From an uncultured Lachnospiraceae bacterium (GTDB taxonomy: Bacteria; Bacillota; Clostridia; Lachnospirales; Lachnospiraceae): a stretch of 15,961 bases of DNA. The DNA lies in NCBI GenBank assembly GCA_900544445.1, contig UQVK01000091.1, positions 1 through 15,961 of the forward strand, written 5' to 3'. Numbering within the stretch: the first letter of the stretch is position 1; each line of letters begins with the position of its first letter. The translations under genes and the position numbers were made by a program. Below the pieces are notes generated by a model. That model saw only the letters and a list, made by a program, of their open reading frames with translations, did no database searches and had not been told where the DNA came from. Shown one piece after another: positions 5,741 through 13,887 of this stretch.

Positions 5741-8700
5741 CTACCGGTACAGGACATAATCCTGCATTTCCCGCAGAAACCCGGCCGCCTGAAGCGCTCC
5801 GCGGCAGCTTTCCGGATATTCTTTCATCACCATCCGCTTCAGGCCGGGATACAGCCTTCCGGCCGCAAACTGGGCTGCAAACAGAAAGATTCCTTCCTCC
5901 GCCGCATCCTCCTCCCAGACACGCAGGGAGCGGCCCTGCCGTTCCAGAAGCATCGCAGGGCGGCCCGCCCGCAGTGCTACAAGGGTTCCCGGCACATTGG
6001 GGAAGCTACGCCCCTCTATGTGGGGAAGCGCTTTACCCCAGACCTGTGCAGGGTCGGCGGCATTTACCCAGATGATCTGTTCCGAAGGCTCCTGCAGGGC
6101 GCGTATCGAACCGGCAAAGGCGGCCGCATCCATGAACTGCGCGCCGGACATGCCTTCCACGAAATAGCCCCTGCGGGCCTGTCCCGTATATTCCCGCAGG
6201 CTTAAGCTTCTGAGCACGTCCTTCCAGAGAACGTCCTTTCCCCAAAGTCCTGCCGCCGTTTCCCGGCACAAAATCACGCTCCGTTTGAATCCGCGTTCCA
6301 GCAGCGTATCCATGGACGGAGCCAGACAGGGACGGACCACATCCCATCTGCCTGCGTGCAATGCTTTCACCCGTACGCCCACCCGCTGTCTGGCCGTCCG
6401 GCCCGCCGTTTTCTTTCGTTCCAGCCATTGCCGCACCGGAACGAAGCTGTCCGCACAGACCAGCCCCTTTTCCATCAGGGACATCAGCGTATCATAGGGA
6501 GATTCTCCGTCCAGCACGCCGTTTAACGCCTGCATGAAGCTGGCGCCCCGCTTCAGAAGAGCTTCATAGATCAGCCTTTCCTTCCCGGAAAGGGTCTCCA
6601 AAACGCCGGAAAGATCCGCCTCCCAGTCGATCTCCTCCTGAAAATCAAAACGGAGTTCTCCATTCCCGTCCATGTGCCAGAACAGTTCTCCTTCTGCCAG
6701 GTATCTGTCCAGCAGGTTTTCCCGGTAACCCGCTGCCCGGCGCGGCAGGACGATCCCTTCCCAGGCGGCAGCCGGAAGGGACAATCCGGCGTACAGGCGC
6801 AGGGCATTTTCCACCGCTTCCCCGGCGGGCAGACCGTTCTCCAGCCGATTGGCCAGAAGCGCCGCATAGCATTCCGCAGGGCAGGTGGCAATTTCCTCCC
6901 GGCGGTTTTGAAGCGTTTTCCTGACGGCCCGCTGATAGAGCTGCGCGTGAAAATACAGGCAGTTCTCCGAATCCGGCCCTGTCCCGTCCGCCCCGGCGGC
7001 GATGGTCTGACGCACCGCCTCCTTCCGGCCGGCCAGAAGCTCCAGAACCGTTTCCGCCCGTTCTTCGCTCAGCCCGTAACGCCGCGCCGTCTGTTCTGCA
7101 CTGGCCGCTCCCCGGTAACGAAGCATCCGCCTCACGATGCGCACAAGTTCCTCGTTTTTCCCTTCCTCCAGGGCAAGACGGTACTGCGCTTCCTGCTCGA
7201 CGGCGATCCACAGCCCCTGTTCCAGACAGACCACCCGCCCCTGTGCGGCCAGATTTTCCAGCCACTGCGCCGGGATATCCAGTTCTCCCGCCGCCAGATC
7301 CCCTTCGGCCATGAGCAGGGAGTGCAGCTGGTTTTCGTTTTCCGGAAGGCGGCTTCGCTCCTGTACGGAAAGCAGCTCCCGCTCTCCGGGGAGGAGACCG
7401 TTCGGGGAAACATTTCCCGAAAGCAGTTCCTTTTCCTCCCGTTTCAGGGCTTCCAGGGCCGACTGCCTGATCCCGTTCGTGGAAGGGGCATAATCATACA
7501 TCACCGCAGCTTCCTGCGCCCAGCGCAGAGGAAGGGACATGGGCGACGGCACCTTTGTACCGATCTCCCGCACCGTCACCACGCCCGCCCGGATATCTTC
7601 CAGAAGCTCCTGAAGGCCCTTCACATCCCACAGATCTTCCATGCATTCCCGCATGGTCTCCCGCATCAGGGGATGCCGTGCTGTCCGGACGGCCTGATCC
7701 AGCATTTCCGCCCCTTTCAGCCGCTGCAGCCACAACGGCTGCCTGCCCTTTTTCCGCGCGCCCATCATCAGCGCCCTGCCGCTGTTGTAACGGAAGGTCA
7801 TATGGAAAAGAGAGGTCGCAGGCAGCATGGCGGCAAGCAGCTTTTCGCAGGAAGCCGGATCGATCTGAAAAAGAAGCCCTTCCGGAATCTCTCCCTTCTC
7901 CGCATACGCATACAGCAGGATTCCTTCCTCCTCGTCCACGCTGCCCACCGCGCTTTTCATCCGGCCCTCCGCCGCCCGCTGCAGAAGCAGGGACAGGGGC
8001 GCGTTGATCCTTCTTCCGAACACGGAATGGATCATGGCCTGCGCGTTTCCGGAGCTGTCCCGGAAATGTTCCACAAGAATGGTCCTTTCATCGGGAAGGG
8101 CGCCCGTGGCCGCGATCTGCCGCTTCAGATAGCCCGCCGCCAGATCGGACGCCGCCTCAGACAGCCCAAGCTCCTTCAGCGCATCCGTCAGGCCCTTCTT
8201 CTGTGCCGCCGGCGCGTTTTCCTGACCATCCGGCGCGTCATCCTCCCGGGCCGCCCGGCTCAGATTCCCGAGCATCCGCCCAAAGGCTTCTCCCGTCTGT
8301 TTATCCCGTCCCCGGATCTCTCCCTTCCAGAAGGGAAGACGGGCTCCCTGTGCCTCCGAACGCGTCACCACCACCCGATCCTTGTCAATGGAAACGATTT
8401 TCCAGCCGAAGGAGCCCAGAAGGAAGCGGTCTCCTGTTCTGGACTCGAAAACAAATTCTTCATCCACCTCTCCCAGCTTCACGCCTTCCTCGGTCTGCAC
8501 CGCATACAGGCCCCGGTCCGGGATGGTGCCTCCCGCCGTCACCGCCAGCAGGCGGCTGTAGCCGTCTCCTTCCACCCGCTCATGGATGCGGTCGTACAGG
8601 ATTCTGGGGCGGACGGGAATCTCCCTGTCATGCTCATAGTCTCCGGCGAGCATGGCACAGACATCCTTCACGTCCTCCTTCGTCACGTTCCGAAAGGGCC

Positions 8701-9991
8701 AGGCACGGGAAAGGATTTCCATCACCTCATCCAGCGTATAGCTCCCCGCCGCAGCCATGGATACCAGATGCTGGGCAAGAACATCCAGGCAGCCGGAGGG
8801 CGGCTTCACCCGTTCGATTCCGCCCTCTCTGGCCAGCTGCGCCGTCATGCCGCAGGTCACGCATTCCGCCGCCGTTCTGGGAAAGAGAATCATCTCGCTG
8901 ACCCGGCCGGGATTGTGTCCCGCCCGGCCAAGCCGCTGCATGGTTCCGGAAATGGTACGGGGACAGCCCACCTGCAGCACCTGGTCAATCTGCCCCACAT
9001 CAATGCCCAGCTCCATGGAAGAGGTGGCACACAGAAGCCGCAGCCTGCCGGCGCGCAGATCCTCCTCCGCCTCCTCCCGCTGCTCCTTTGACAGACTGCC
9101 ATGATGCACCCTGGCAAAATCCTTTCCGCCGAGCTGATTCACATAAAAGGCAAGCTTCTCCGCATATCTCCTGCCCTCCACAAAAGCGAGAGTACTCCTG
9201 TTTTCCAGGCAGTGCCGGTAAACCAGCTCTGCAAGCTCCTCCCATACCGGATCTCTCTGCCGCCTGTCCGCGTCCGTAAAGGGACTTTCCACTACCAGCT
9301 TCACCTGCTTCTGCATGGGCGGCGCCGCGATTTCGGCTCCCTCCGGCGCAAGATAACGGGCCGCCTCCTCCAGCGGCTCAATGGTGGCGGACAGACCGAT
9401 CCGCTGAAGAGGCGTCCCGCAAAGCCTGTCAAGCCTTGCCAGGGAAAGCATCAGATGGGCGCCCCGCTTCGTGTCGATCACCGCATGCAGTTCATCCAGA
9501 ATGACCGCCTTCGCCGTGCGAAGAAGCCCTCTGCCTCCTGCGGATGTGAGCATCAGATACAGCGATTCCGGCGTGGTGATGAGAATGTGGGGCGGACGTT
9601 TCAGCATCCGCTGCCGATCCTTCTGCGGCGTATCTCCCGTGCGCACGGCCACCCGGATCCGCTCCGTTCCTCCAAGCCCCGCAAGAGGCCGCTTCAGATT
9701 CTCCCGGATATCCGACGCCAGAGATTTCAGGGGTGATACATAGATCACATGCAGCTCATCGGACAGCGCATCCTCCTCCGCAAGACCCATGAGCCGGTCC
9801 AGAAAGACCAGAAAGGCCGCCAGCGTCTTTCCCGTTCCCGTAGGCGCGCTCACCAGCGTATGCCTGCCCGCTGCAATGAGCGGCCAGGCTTCCTTCTGCA
9901 CCCTGGTAGGCTGCCCCATCTCCTGTAAAAACCACTGTCCGGTTTCCTCCCGGAATATCTCCCATCCTCTGCTTCTCTTCATTTCCATCAT
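5741..9991 (-). CDS. lhr: Lhr-type large helicase (Lhr core plus C-terminal extension)
   Basis: A 1416-residue superfamily 2 helicase. Motifs in order: APTGTGKT (49-56), YVSPLKSLASD (84-94), TTPESLYLML (139-148), DELH (166-169), GLSATI (199-204), CATSSMELGIDVG (321-333) and QRLGRAGHNPG (352-362). The DELH box and the RAGHNPG form of motif VI are typical of Lhr. About 1050 residues follow, covering the winged-helix/beta-barrel Lhr core and a long C-terminal extension, close to the E. coli Lhr length (about 1538). By family knowledge Lhr is a 3'-to-5' translocase that unwinds RNA-DNA hybrids and is linked to DNA repair. The frame is open from 10108, but I place the start at ATG 9991, which overlaps the dus stop as ATGA; ATG at 9988 or 9982 is also possible, as no strong ribosome site is visible. 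Translational coupling to dus is therefore likely. Confidence 0.93.
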   Translation of the reverse strand: MMEMKRSRGWEIFREETGQWFLQEMGQPTRVQKEAWPLIAAGRHTLVSAPTGTGKTLAAFLVFLDRLMGLAEEDALSDELHVIYVSPLKSLASDIRENLKRPLAGLGGTERIRVAVRTGDTPQKDRQRMLKRPPHILITTPESLYLMLTSAGGRGLLRTAKAVILDELHAVIDTKRGAHLMLSLARLDRLCGTPLQRIGLSATIEPLEEAARYLAPEGAEIAAPPMQKQVKLVVESPFTDADRRQRDPVWEELAELVYRHCLENRSTLAFVEGRRYAEKLAFYVNQLGGKDFARVHHGSLSKEQREEAEEDLRAGRLRLLCATSSMELGIDVGQIDQVLQVGCPRTISGTMQRLGRAGHNPGRVSEMILFPRTAAECVTCGMTAQLAREGGIERVKPPSGCLDVLAQHLVSMAAAGSYTLDEVMEILSRAWPFRNVTKEDVKDVCAMLAGDYEHDREIPVRPRILYDRIHERVEGDGYSRLLAVTAGGTIPDRGLYAVQTEEGVKLGEVDEEFVFESRTGDRFLLGSFGWKIVSIDKDRVVVTRSEAQGARLPFWKGEIRGRDKQTGEAFGRMLGNLSRAAREDDAPDGQENAPAAQKKGLTDALKELGLSEAASDLAAGYLKRQIAATGALPDERTILVEHFRDSSGNAQAMIHSVFGRRINAPLSLLLQRAAEGRMKSAVGSVDEEEGILLYAYAEKGEIPEGLLFQIDPASCEKLLAAMLPATSLFHMTFRYNSGRALMMGARKKGRQPLWLQRLKGAEMLDQAVRTARHPLMRETMRECMEDLWDVKGLQELLEDIRAGVVTVREIGTKVPSPMSLPLRWAQEAAVMYDYAPSTNGIRQSALEALKREEKELLSGNVSPNGLLPGERELLSVQERSRLPENENQLHSLLMAEGDLAAGELDIPAQWLENLAAQGRVVCLEQGLWIAVEQEAQYRLALEEGKNEELVRIVRRMLRYRGAASAEQTARRYGLSEERAETVLELLAGRKEAVRQTIAAGADGTGPDSENCLYFHAQLYQRAVRKTLQNRREEIATCPAECYAALLANRLENGLPAGEAVENALRLYAGLSLPAAAWEGIVLPRRAAGYRENLLDRYLAEGELFWHMDGNGELRFDFQEEIDWEADLSGVLETLSGKERLIYEALLKRGASFMQALNGVLDGESPYDTLMSLMEKGLVCADSFVPVRQWLERKKTAGRTARQRVGVRVKALHAGRWDVVRPCLAPSMDTLLERGFKRSVILCRETAAGLWGKDVLWKDVLRSLSLREYTGQARRGYFVEGMSGAQFMDAAAFAGSIRALQEPSEQIIWVNAADPAQVWGKALPHIEGRSFPNVPGTLVALRAGRPAMLLERQGRSLRVWEEDAAEEGIFLFAAQFAAGRLYPGLKRMVMKEYPESCRGALQAAGFLREMQDYVLYR

Positions 9992-10941
9992 CCAAGCATT
10001 CTTAAAAGATTTCTGACCGCCGCCCGGTATTCGGAAAGGCTCTGCGCCTTGCGGATCTTCTTCCGTTCCGTCCCGCCCTCGGGGAACAGCCTTCCCAGAT
10101 AGAACCACAGCTCTTTCAGCTTGAAAAGCACATCCCGCTCCCCGGAAAGCACCTCTCCATAATCCGCAGCAAGCCGGTCCAGAAAGTCTCCCAGCTCTTT
10201 TCCGGAAAGGGCTTCGCCGCCCTTAAGCTGCCGGATCAGGGACGGATCCGCCACCGCGCCCCTCCCCAGCATCACCCTGTCCACCTGGGGAAAACGCTCC
10301 TGAAAGCGGGCCACATCCTCCACCGTGAACAGATCTCCGTTATACACCACCGGAAAGGGACATCCGGACAAAGCCCGTTCAAAAGCATCCCAGTCCGGCC
10401 GGTTCGCATAATAGTCCTCCCGCACCCGCGGATGAATGATCAGCTCCTTCAGCGGATAACGCCGGTACATCTCCATGAGCGGAAGAAATTCCTCCGCTTC
10501 CTCCATCCCGAGCCGGGTTTTGATGGAAATTTCCATTCGGCTCTCCCCATCTGCGGGAGCCGGGAAAGCGGAGAAAATTTCCTCCAGAAACGCCTCCAGC
10601 AGCCGCGGCTGACCCAGGAAACCGGCTCCCTTTCCCTTGGAAACCACCGTGCCGGAAGGGCAGCCCAGATTCAGATTCACCTCATGATAGCCGTATTCCA
10701 GAAGCTTCTCTGCCGCCCGGATGAAATCCTCTGCCCGGTTGGTGAGGATCTGGGGCACCAGAACCATTCCCTCATTGTTTTCCAGCAGGATATCCCTCAC
10801 TTCCCTGGCATTGAATGTCTTCTTCGGCCGCGGGGCGAGAAAGGGGGAAAAATATTTGTCAAAGGCAGGAAACAGCGCATGCTGGGCGCGCCTGTAAATA
10901 TAACCTGTAATCCCCTCCATCGGGGCGAGATAATACTGCAT
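9988..10941 (-). CDS. dus: tRNA dihydrouridine synthase
   Basis: A 317-residue flavoprotein of the Dus family. N-terminal APMEGITG (6-13) is the FMN-binding signature, NLNLGCPS carries the catalytic cysteine (Cys94) that protonates the uracil, followed by the GKGAGFLG loop. KTRLG, IIHPR, NGDLFT and LGRGAVADP are the further flavin and phosphate-binding elements of the TIM barrel. It reduces specific uridines of tRNA to dihydrouridine using NADPH and FMN. The start is ATG 10941 with GGGAGA eight bases upstream; an in-frame TTG at 10962 is less likely. It lies 64 bp after apbE on the same strand and overlaps lhr by four bases. Which uridines it modifies cannot be told; I did not try to assign DusA, B or C. 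Confidence 0.95.
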   Translation of the reverse strand: MQYYLAPMEGITGYIYRRAQHALFPAFDKYFSPFLAPRPKKTFNAREVRDILLENNEGMVLVPQILTNRAEDFIRAAEKLLEYGYHEVNLNLGCPSGTVVSKGKGAGFLGQPRLLEAFLEEIFSAFPAPADGESRMEISIKTRLGMEEAEEFLPLMEMYRRYPLKELIIHPRVREDYYANRPDWDAFERALSGCPFPVVYNGDLFTVEDVARFQERFPQVDRVMLGRGAVADPSLIRQLKGGEALSGKELGDFLDRLAADYGEVLSGERDVLFKLKELWFYLGRLFPEGGTERKKIRKAQSLSEYRAAVRNLLRMLG

Positions 10942-11005
10942 TCTTCCATCTCCCTGAATCAAAACTTTTTCCGGCAGCAGCTTTATCTGCCTGCTGATGA
11001 AAACC

Positions 11006-12073
11006 TTAACGGGAAATCATCCGGATTTCTTCCGTCCGTCCTTCACTGAGCGTAAAATGGTCGGCCACCCCTTCTGTGATCAGAATCTCTCCCTCTTCCG
11101 TCACCAGGATCATCTCAAAGTCTCCGTTTTCCCTCCAGTATTCCTCCGCCTTCTGCGGCCCCATCACAAAGAGCGCCGTGGAAAGGGCGTCTCCCATCCG
11201 GCCCTGCGGACAGATGATCGTAACGGACAAAAGGCCGCTTTTCGCCGGATATCCGGTTTCCGGATCCAGAATGTGCCAGTAGACGTTTCCATCCTCGTCC
11301 TCAAAATAATTTTCATATCCCCCGGAGGTCACCACAGCCTGGTCGCTGACCCGAAGCACCCCCAGTGTGCCGTCCTCCCAGGGGCTTCGCAGGCCCACTC
11401 TCCAGTCGGTCCCGTCCGGCCTGCTTCCCACCGCCTGAATATTTCCTCCCAGGCTGAGGATGGCGCATTCGATCCCCCGGGCCCGGACCGCCTCCGCCGC
11501 AAGGTCGCCTGCATAGCCCTTTCCCACCGCGCCCAGGTCCAGTTCCATCCCTTCCGGCACCGTCAGAAGCGTTCCGTCCAGCGTGATTTTCTCATGGCCC
11601 ACATCCTCCAGCAGCGCGTCGATTTCTTCCTGAGAAGGCACCTGTTTCGTGTCCGTGGTAAAGCCCCAGGCCCGCAGCACCGGGTAGATGGTGGGCTCCA
11701 GCGCTCCGTCCGTTTTCTCTGCCATCTCAAGCGCAAAGGAAACCAGCTCCGCCGTCTCTTCGCTGACGTTCACCGGTTCTCCCCCGCTGTGGTTGGCCTG
11801 ATAGATCTCACTTTCCTCATCCGTCACGGACCACAGCGCTTCCACTTCCTCCACACGTGCACGCGCGTCCGCAAGGGCATCCTCCGCCTGCTCTCCATAG
11901 GCAGTGAAAGTCATATAGGTGTTCATGGCAAAAAAGCTGTTTTCCGCCTCCTGCGCCTCAAGATTTGTGCGGCCGCAGCCGGAAAGCGCCGTAAGAAGAA
12001 GCAGAAGCACCGCCAGGAACTGCCGGGTTCTGCGACGCTTCCCGTTTCGATTTTGATTTTGTAATCTTTTCAT
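11006..12073 (-). CDS. apbE: ApbE, FAD:protein FMN transferase (lipoprotein)
   Basis: A 355-residue exported lipoprotein. Residues 1-33 form a signal peptide: basic KRRRTR, hydrophobic FLAVLLLLLTA, lipobox LSGC with Cys33 as the lipidated residue. The mature part shows ApbE motifs: FFAMNTYMT (about 48-55), EPTIYPVLRAWGF (126-138), LDLGAVGKGYA (179-188), LSLGGNI (207-212), VVTSGGYENYF (248-257), HILDPETGYPA (267-277) and GDALSTALF (294-302) with the metal-binding Asp. The enzyme splits FAD and attaches FMN to a threonine of extracytoplasmic or membrane flavoproteins. No obvious target gene (Rnf, Nqr or FMN-binding domain protein) is in the window. The start codon is uncertain between 12073 and 12079, because the ribosome site is weak (GGA only). 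Probably the first gene of apbE-dus-lhr-NERD. Confidence 0.94.
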   Translation of the reverse strand: MKRLQNQNRNGKRRRTRQFLAVLLLLLTALSGCGRTNLEAQEAENSFFAMNTYMTFTAYGEQAEDALADARARVEEVEALWSVTDEESEIYQANHSGGEPVNVSEETAELVSFALEMAEKTDGALEPTIYPVLRAWGFTTDTKQVPSQEEIDALLEDVGHEKITLDGTLLTVPEGMELDLGAVGKGYAGDLAAEAVRARGIECAILSLGGNIQAVGSRPDGTDWRVGLRSPWEDGTLGVLRVSDQAVVTSGGYENYFEDEDGNVYWHILDPETGYPAKSGLLSVTIICPQGRMGDALSTALFVMGPQKAEEYWRENGDFEMILVTEEGEILITEGVADHFTLSEGRTEEIRMISR

Positions 12074-12120
12074 ACGCATTCCATAAAAGTAAATCCGTGG
12101 TAACAATCCTCAATGGATTC

Positions 12121-12149
12121 ATTGTAACGGAAACGGTGACAAAACACAA
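12121..12149 (-). promoter_or_regulatory. Possible promoter of apbE
   Basis: On the minus strand TTGTGT (12144-12149) and TACAAT (12121-12126) are 17 bp apart. The -10 box matches five of six consensus bases, the -35 box only three. It would start transcription near 12114, about 40 nt before apbE, and could serve the whole apbE-dus-lhr-NERD run, as I see no terminator between those genes. Confidence 0.45.
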
Positions 12150-12191
12150 CCGCCATATCCGGCCAGCGGAATGATCCGTTTTTTTCTCCGC

Positions 12192-12815
12192 TCACCCGTT
12201 CAGCAGCCACTCCTTCAGCTCACGGTGCTCCCGTTCCGGCCTGCTTTCAAAGAGGTTGATGTACTCCCTCTCGCCGTACCGGTTCCGGAAGGCCGGATAG
12301 AGAAAGCCAAATTCCGGCTGGCCCGGTTCGTATTCCCCGGAAAGAGGGCTGAGCATACAGATCATGTATTCATAGACCTCCTCCGAGCCCTCCAGCCATT
12401 CCCCGTCCGTACCCTTCACCGGCACATCATAGCGCCCGTGGAAGAAAAAGCAGGCGTAGGGATAACCGGGATGATATTTTTCTCCCAGCACCTCATAGAA
12501 AATATCCAGCAGCGCATCGTTCTTCAGTCCGGACTCCTTGATTCCGTCCAGAAGCTGCCAGACGCCCCCGGGCTTTCTGGCCGCTTCCGGAATCCGGTAC
12601 TCCTTCAGCTGCTCATTCGTCCGCGAAATCAGGATTTCTTTGGCCAGGCCCAGATTTCTGGTCCGTTCGGCCGCAGACAGCCGCAGGAAATTCTTATTGA
12701 ACGTGCCATCCACATAGCCTTCTTCGTCCAGGTAGGCTCCCGCGATCTGTCCGATGGAGGCGCGGGACGGCGCCATGCGTCTGGTCAGTTCCAGCATATC
12801 TTCTCTTCGTATCAT
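12192..12815 (-). CDS. Short DUF4317-like protein
   Basis: A 207-residue soluble protein with no signal or membrane segment. The start RREDMLELTRRMAPSRASIGQIAGAYLDEEG (about 3-33) resembles the opening of DUF4317 proteins (KKEI...RRF.P....I..I.G.YV). The second half, GRYDVPVKGTDGEW and SEEVYEYMICMLSPLSGEY followed by FGFLYPAFRNR, corresponds to that family's DTYDVP..GKDG and FSYILCSICPV blocks. DUF4317 proteins are usually near 380 residues as I recall; this one stops soon after the LFPAF block, so it lacks the C-terminal part. The function of the family is unknown. The start is uncertain: ATG 12815 best fits the family N-terminus but has no ribosome site, and ATG 12857 lies upstream across a hairpin. 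It is transcribed divergently from ucpA. Confidence 0.68.
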   Translation of the reverse strand: MIRREDMLELTRRMAPSRASIGQIAGAYLDEEGYVDGTFNKNFLRLSAAERTRNLGLAKEILISRTNEQLKEYRIPEAARKPGGVWQLLDGIKESGLKNDALLDIFYEVLGEKYHPGYPYACFFFHGRYDVPVKGTDGEWLEGSEEVYEYMICMLSPLSGEYEPGQPEFGFLYPAFRNRYGEREYINLFESRPEREHRELKEWLLNG

Positions 12816-12825
12816 AAGTTTAACC

Positions 12826-12845
12826 GGCAGAGCATACGCTCTGCC
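12826..12845 (-). other. Hairpin at the 5' end of the DUF4317-like gene
   Basis: GGCAGAGC (12826-12833) and GCTCTGCC (12838-12845) form a perfect 8-bp stem with a four-base loop. It sits 10 bp before the favoured start at 12815, with no ribosome site between, so it could be a leader element controlling translation; if the start is 12857 it would be coding. Confidence 0.5.
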
Positions 12846-12864
12846 CTTCCTTTCCATTCTTTTT

Positions 12865-12912
12865 CAGGGAATCCCTGTCTTTCCCATTATACATGGAAAA
12901 CCTGTTTTCATG
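12865..12912 (-). promoter_or_regulatory. Promoter with two operator-like dyads for the DUF4317-like gene
   Basis: On the minus strand a perfect TATAAT lies at 12886-12891; no good -35 box stands 17 bp upstream. Immediately upstream is a dyad CATGGAAAAC/GTTTTCATG (12892-12912), covering the spacer. Just downstream, near the expected start of transcription, is the 13-bp palindrome CAGGGAATCCCTG (12865-12877). The arrangement suggests a regulated promoter, possibly needing an activator in place of the -35 box. No regulator gene is in the window. Confidence 0.5.
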
Positions 12913-12936
12913 GAAATATATTTTGATGAAAAATAC

Positions 12937-12965
12937 TGGTGCCGCGTTTTTATCTACCGTATAAT
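12937..12965 (+). promoter_or_regulatory. Probable ucpA promoter
   Basis: On the plus strand a perfect TATAAT (12960-12965) is preceded at 17 bp by TGGTGC (12937-12942), a poor -35 box. Transcription would begin near 12972, with a leader of about 64 nt. TGGTGC is repeated inverted as GCACCA (12974-12979), and TACCGTAT occurs at 12955 and again at 13001, so protein binding sites may overlap this promoter. Confidence 0.5.
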
Positions 12966-13035
12966 GGAAGCATGCACCAACTTTATCATGAGAACAACGG
13001 TACCGTATGCCTGTACCGGGAAAAGGAGAAGGAGT

Positions 13036-13830
13036 ATGGAAAGAAAACTGGAAGGGAAAGTTGCCATCATTACGGGAGCTTCCAAGGGAATCGGGGAAGG
13101 TATCGCAAAGACCTTCGTCCGCTACGGGGCAAAAGTGGTTCTTGCCGCACGCGGGGAAAAGGTGCTTGCGCTCGCTGAGGCGCTTCGTTCAGAAGGGTAT
13201 GAAGCCACCGGCGTTCAGACGGACGTATCCAACGAAGCGAGCGTGGAAAAGCTCGTACAGACCGCCGTTTCCACCTATGGGGCGGTGGACATCCTGGTCA
13301 ATAATGCGGGGATCTGCACGCTGGAGGATTTTGACGCGCCCTCCAACGCCATCCGGGACCGCCACATTGACATCAACATCAAAGGCGTGTGGAACGCAAC
13401 CAAGGCTGTGCTTCCCATCATGAAGGCCAAAAGAGACGGCCGGATCGTGGTCATGAGCTCCGTTACCGGATATATGGTGGCCGATCCCGGAGAAGCGGCC
13501 TATGCCATGACCAAAGCCGCGCTGATCGGTTTCACCCGCGCCATGGCCAGGGAAACCGCCGATTTCAACATCCGTGTCAACGCCATCTGTCCGGGCTATG
13601 TGCGCACGCCTCTCGTGGAGGGAATGGCACAGCAGTCGGATCCGGAATGTCCGGAACGGGCCATTCAGGCCATTGCGGATGCGGTACCCTTAAAGCGGCT
13701 GGCAAGGCCGGAAGAAATCGGAGAGCTTGCCGCATTCCTGGCAAGCGATGAATCCAGCTACATCACGGGAACGCAGGTGGTCATCGACGGCGGAAGCACC
13801 CTGCCGGAAACCTCCTCCATGGGTCAGTGA
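13036..13830 (+). CDS. ucpA: UcpA-type short-chain dehydrogenase/reductase
   Basis: A 264-residue classical SDR. The cofactor motif TGASKGIG is at 13-20, NNAG at 89-92 and the catalytic set is Asn114, Ser142, Tyr156 and Lys160 (YAMTK). The acidic Asp that selects NAD is not obvious after the second strand (VVLAARGEK, Arg39), which suggests NADP preference. Blocks such as HIDINIKGVWN, SSVTGYMVADPGE, RVNAICPGYVRTP, LAAFLASDESSY and the tail DGGSTLPET recall E. coli UcpA closely, more than generic SDRs. The substrate is not established; in E. coli UcpA is linked to furan aldehyde tolerance. The start is ATG 13036 with AAGGAG upstream; the frame is open farther upstream but that part covers the promoter. 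It is the only plus-strand gene, with its own promoter and a strong terminator. Confidence 0.93.
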   Translation: MERKLEGKVAIITGASKGIGEGIAKTFVRYGAKVVLAARGEKVLALAEALRSEGYEATGVQTDVSNEASVEKLVQTAVSTYGAVDILVNNAGICTLEDFDAPSNAIRDRHIDINIKGVWNATKAVLPIMKAKRDGRIVVMSSVTGYMVADPGEAAYAMTKAALIGFTRAMARETADFNIRVNAICPGYVRTPLVEGMAQQSDPECPERAIQAIADAVPLKRLARPEEIGELAAFLASDESSYITGTQVVIDGGSTLPETSSMGQ

Positions 13831-13832
13831 GC

Positions 13833-13877
13833 AAAGAACCGGGAAGGCGCATTTTCCGCGTCCTCCCGGTTCTTTTT
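13833..13877 (+). terminator. Intrinsic terminator after ucpA, probably bidirectional
   Basis: AAAGAACCGGGA (13833-13844) and TCCCGGTTCTTT (13864-13875) form a perfect 12-bp stem; on the plus strand the stem ends in a run of T (13873-13877). It lies two bases after the ucpA stop and 10 bp beyond the stop of the converging kinase-like gene, whose transcript it may also end because the opposite arm also finishes in TTT. Confidence 0.88.
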
Positions 13878-13887
13878 CCAAGTCAGA

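Noticed and set aside
6674..9091. Very long plus-strand open frame (805 codons) inside the lhr region
   Set aside because: It is antisense to lhr, whose helicase motifs are unmistakable. The antisense protein is rich in His, Arg, Gln and Pro with no family likeness, as expected from the complement of a GC-rich gene.
10942..11005. Hairpin CAGCAG/CTGCTG between apbE and dus as a terminator
   Set aside because: No T run follows on the minus strand and an alternative GGCAG/CTGCC pairing competes; the genes are more likely co-transcribed.
10997..12064. Plus-strand open frame of 355 codons
   Set aside because: It is the antisense shadow of apbE, which has a lipobox and all family motifs.
12167..12185. 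Plus-strand terminator-like CGGA-ATGA-TCCG followed by seven T
   Set aside because: The stem is only four pairs and no plus-strand gene precedes it; on the minus strand the T run is on the wrong side.
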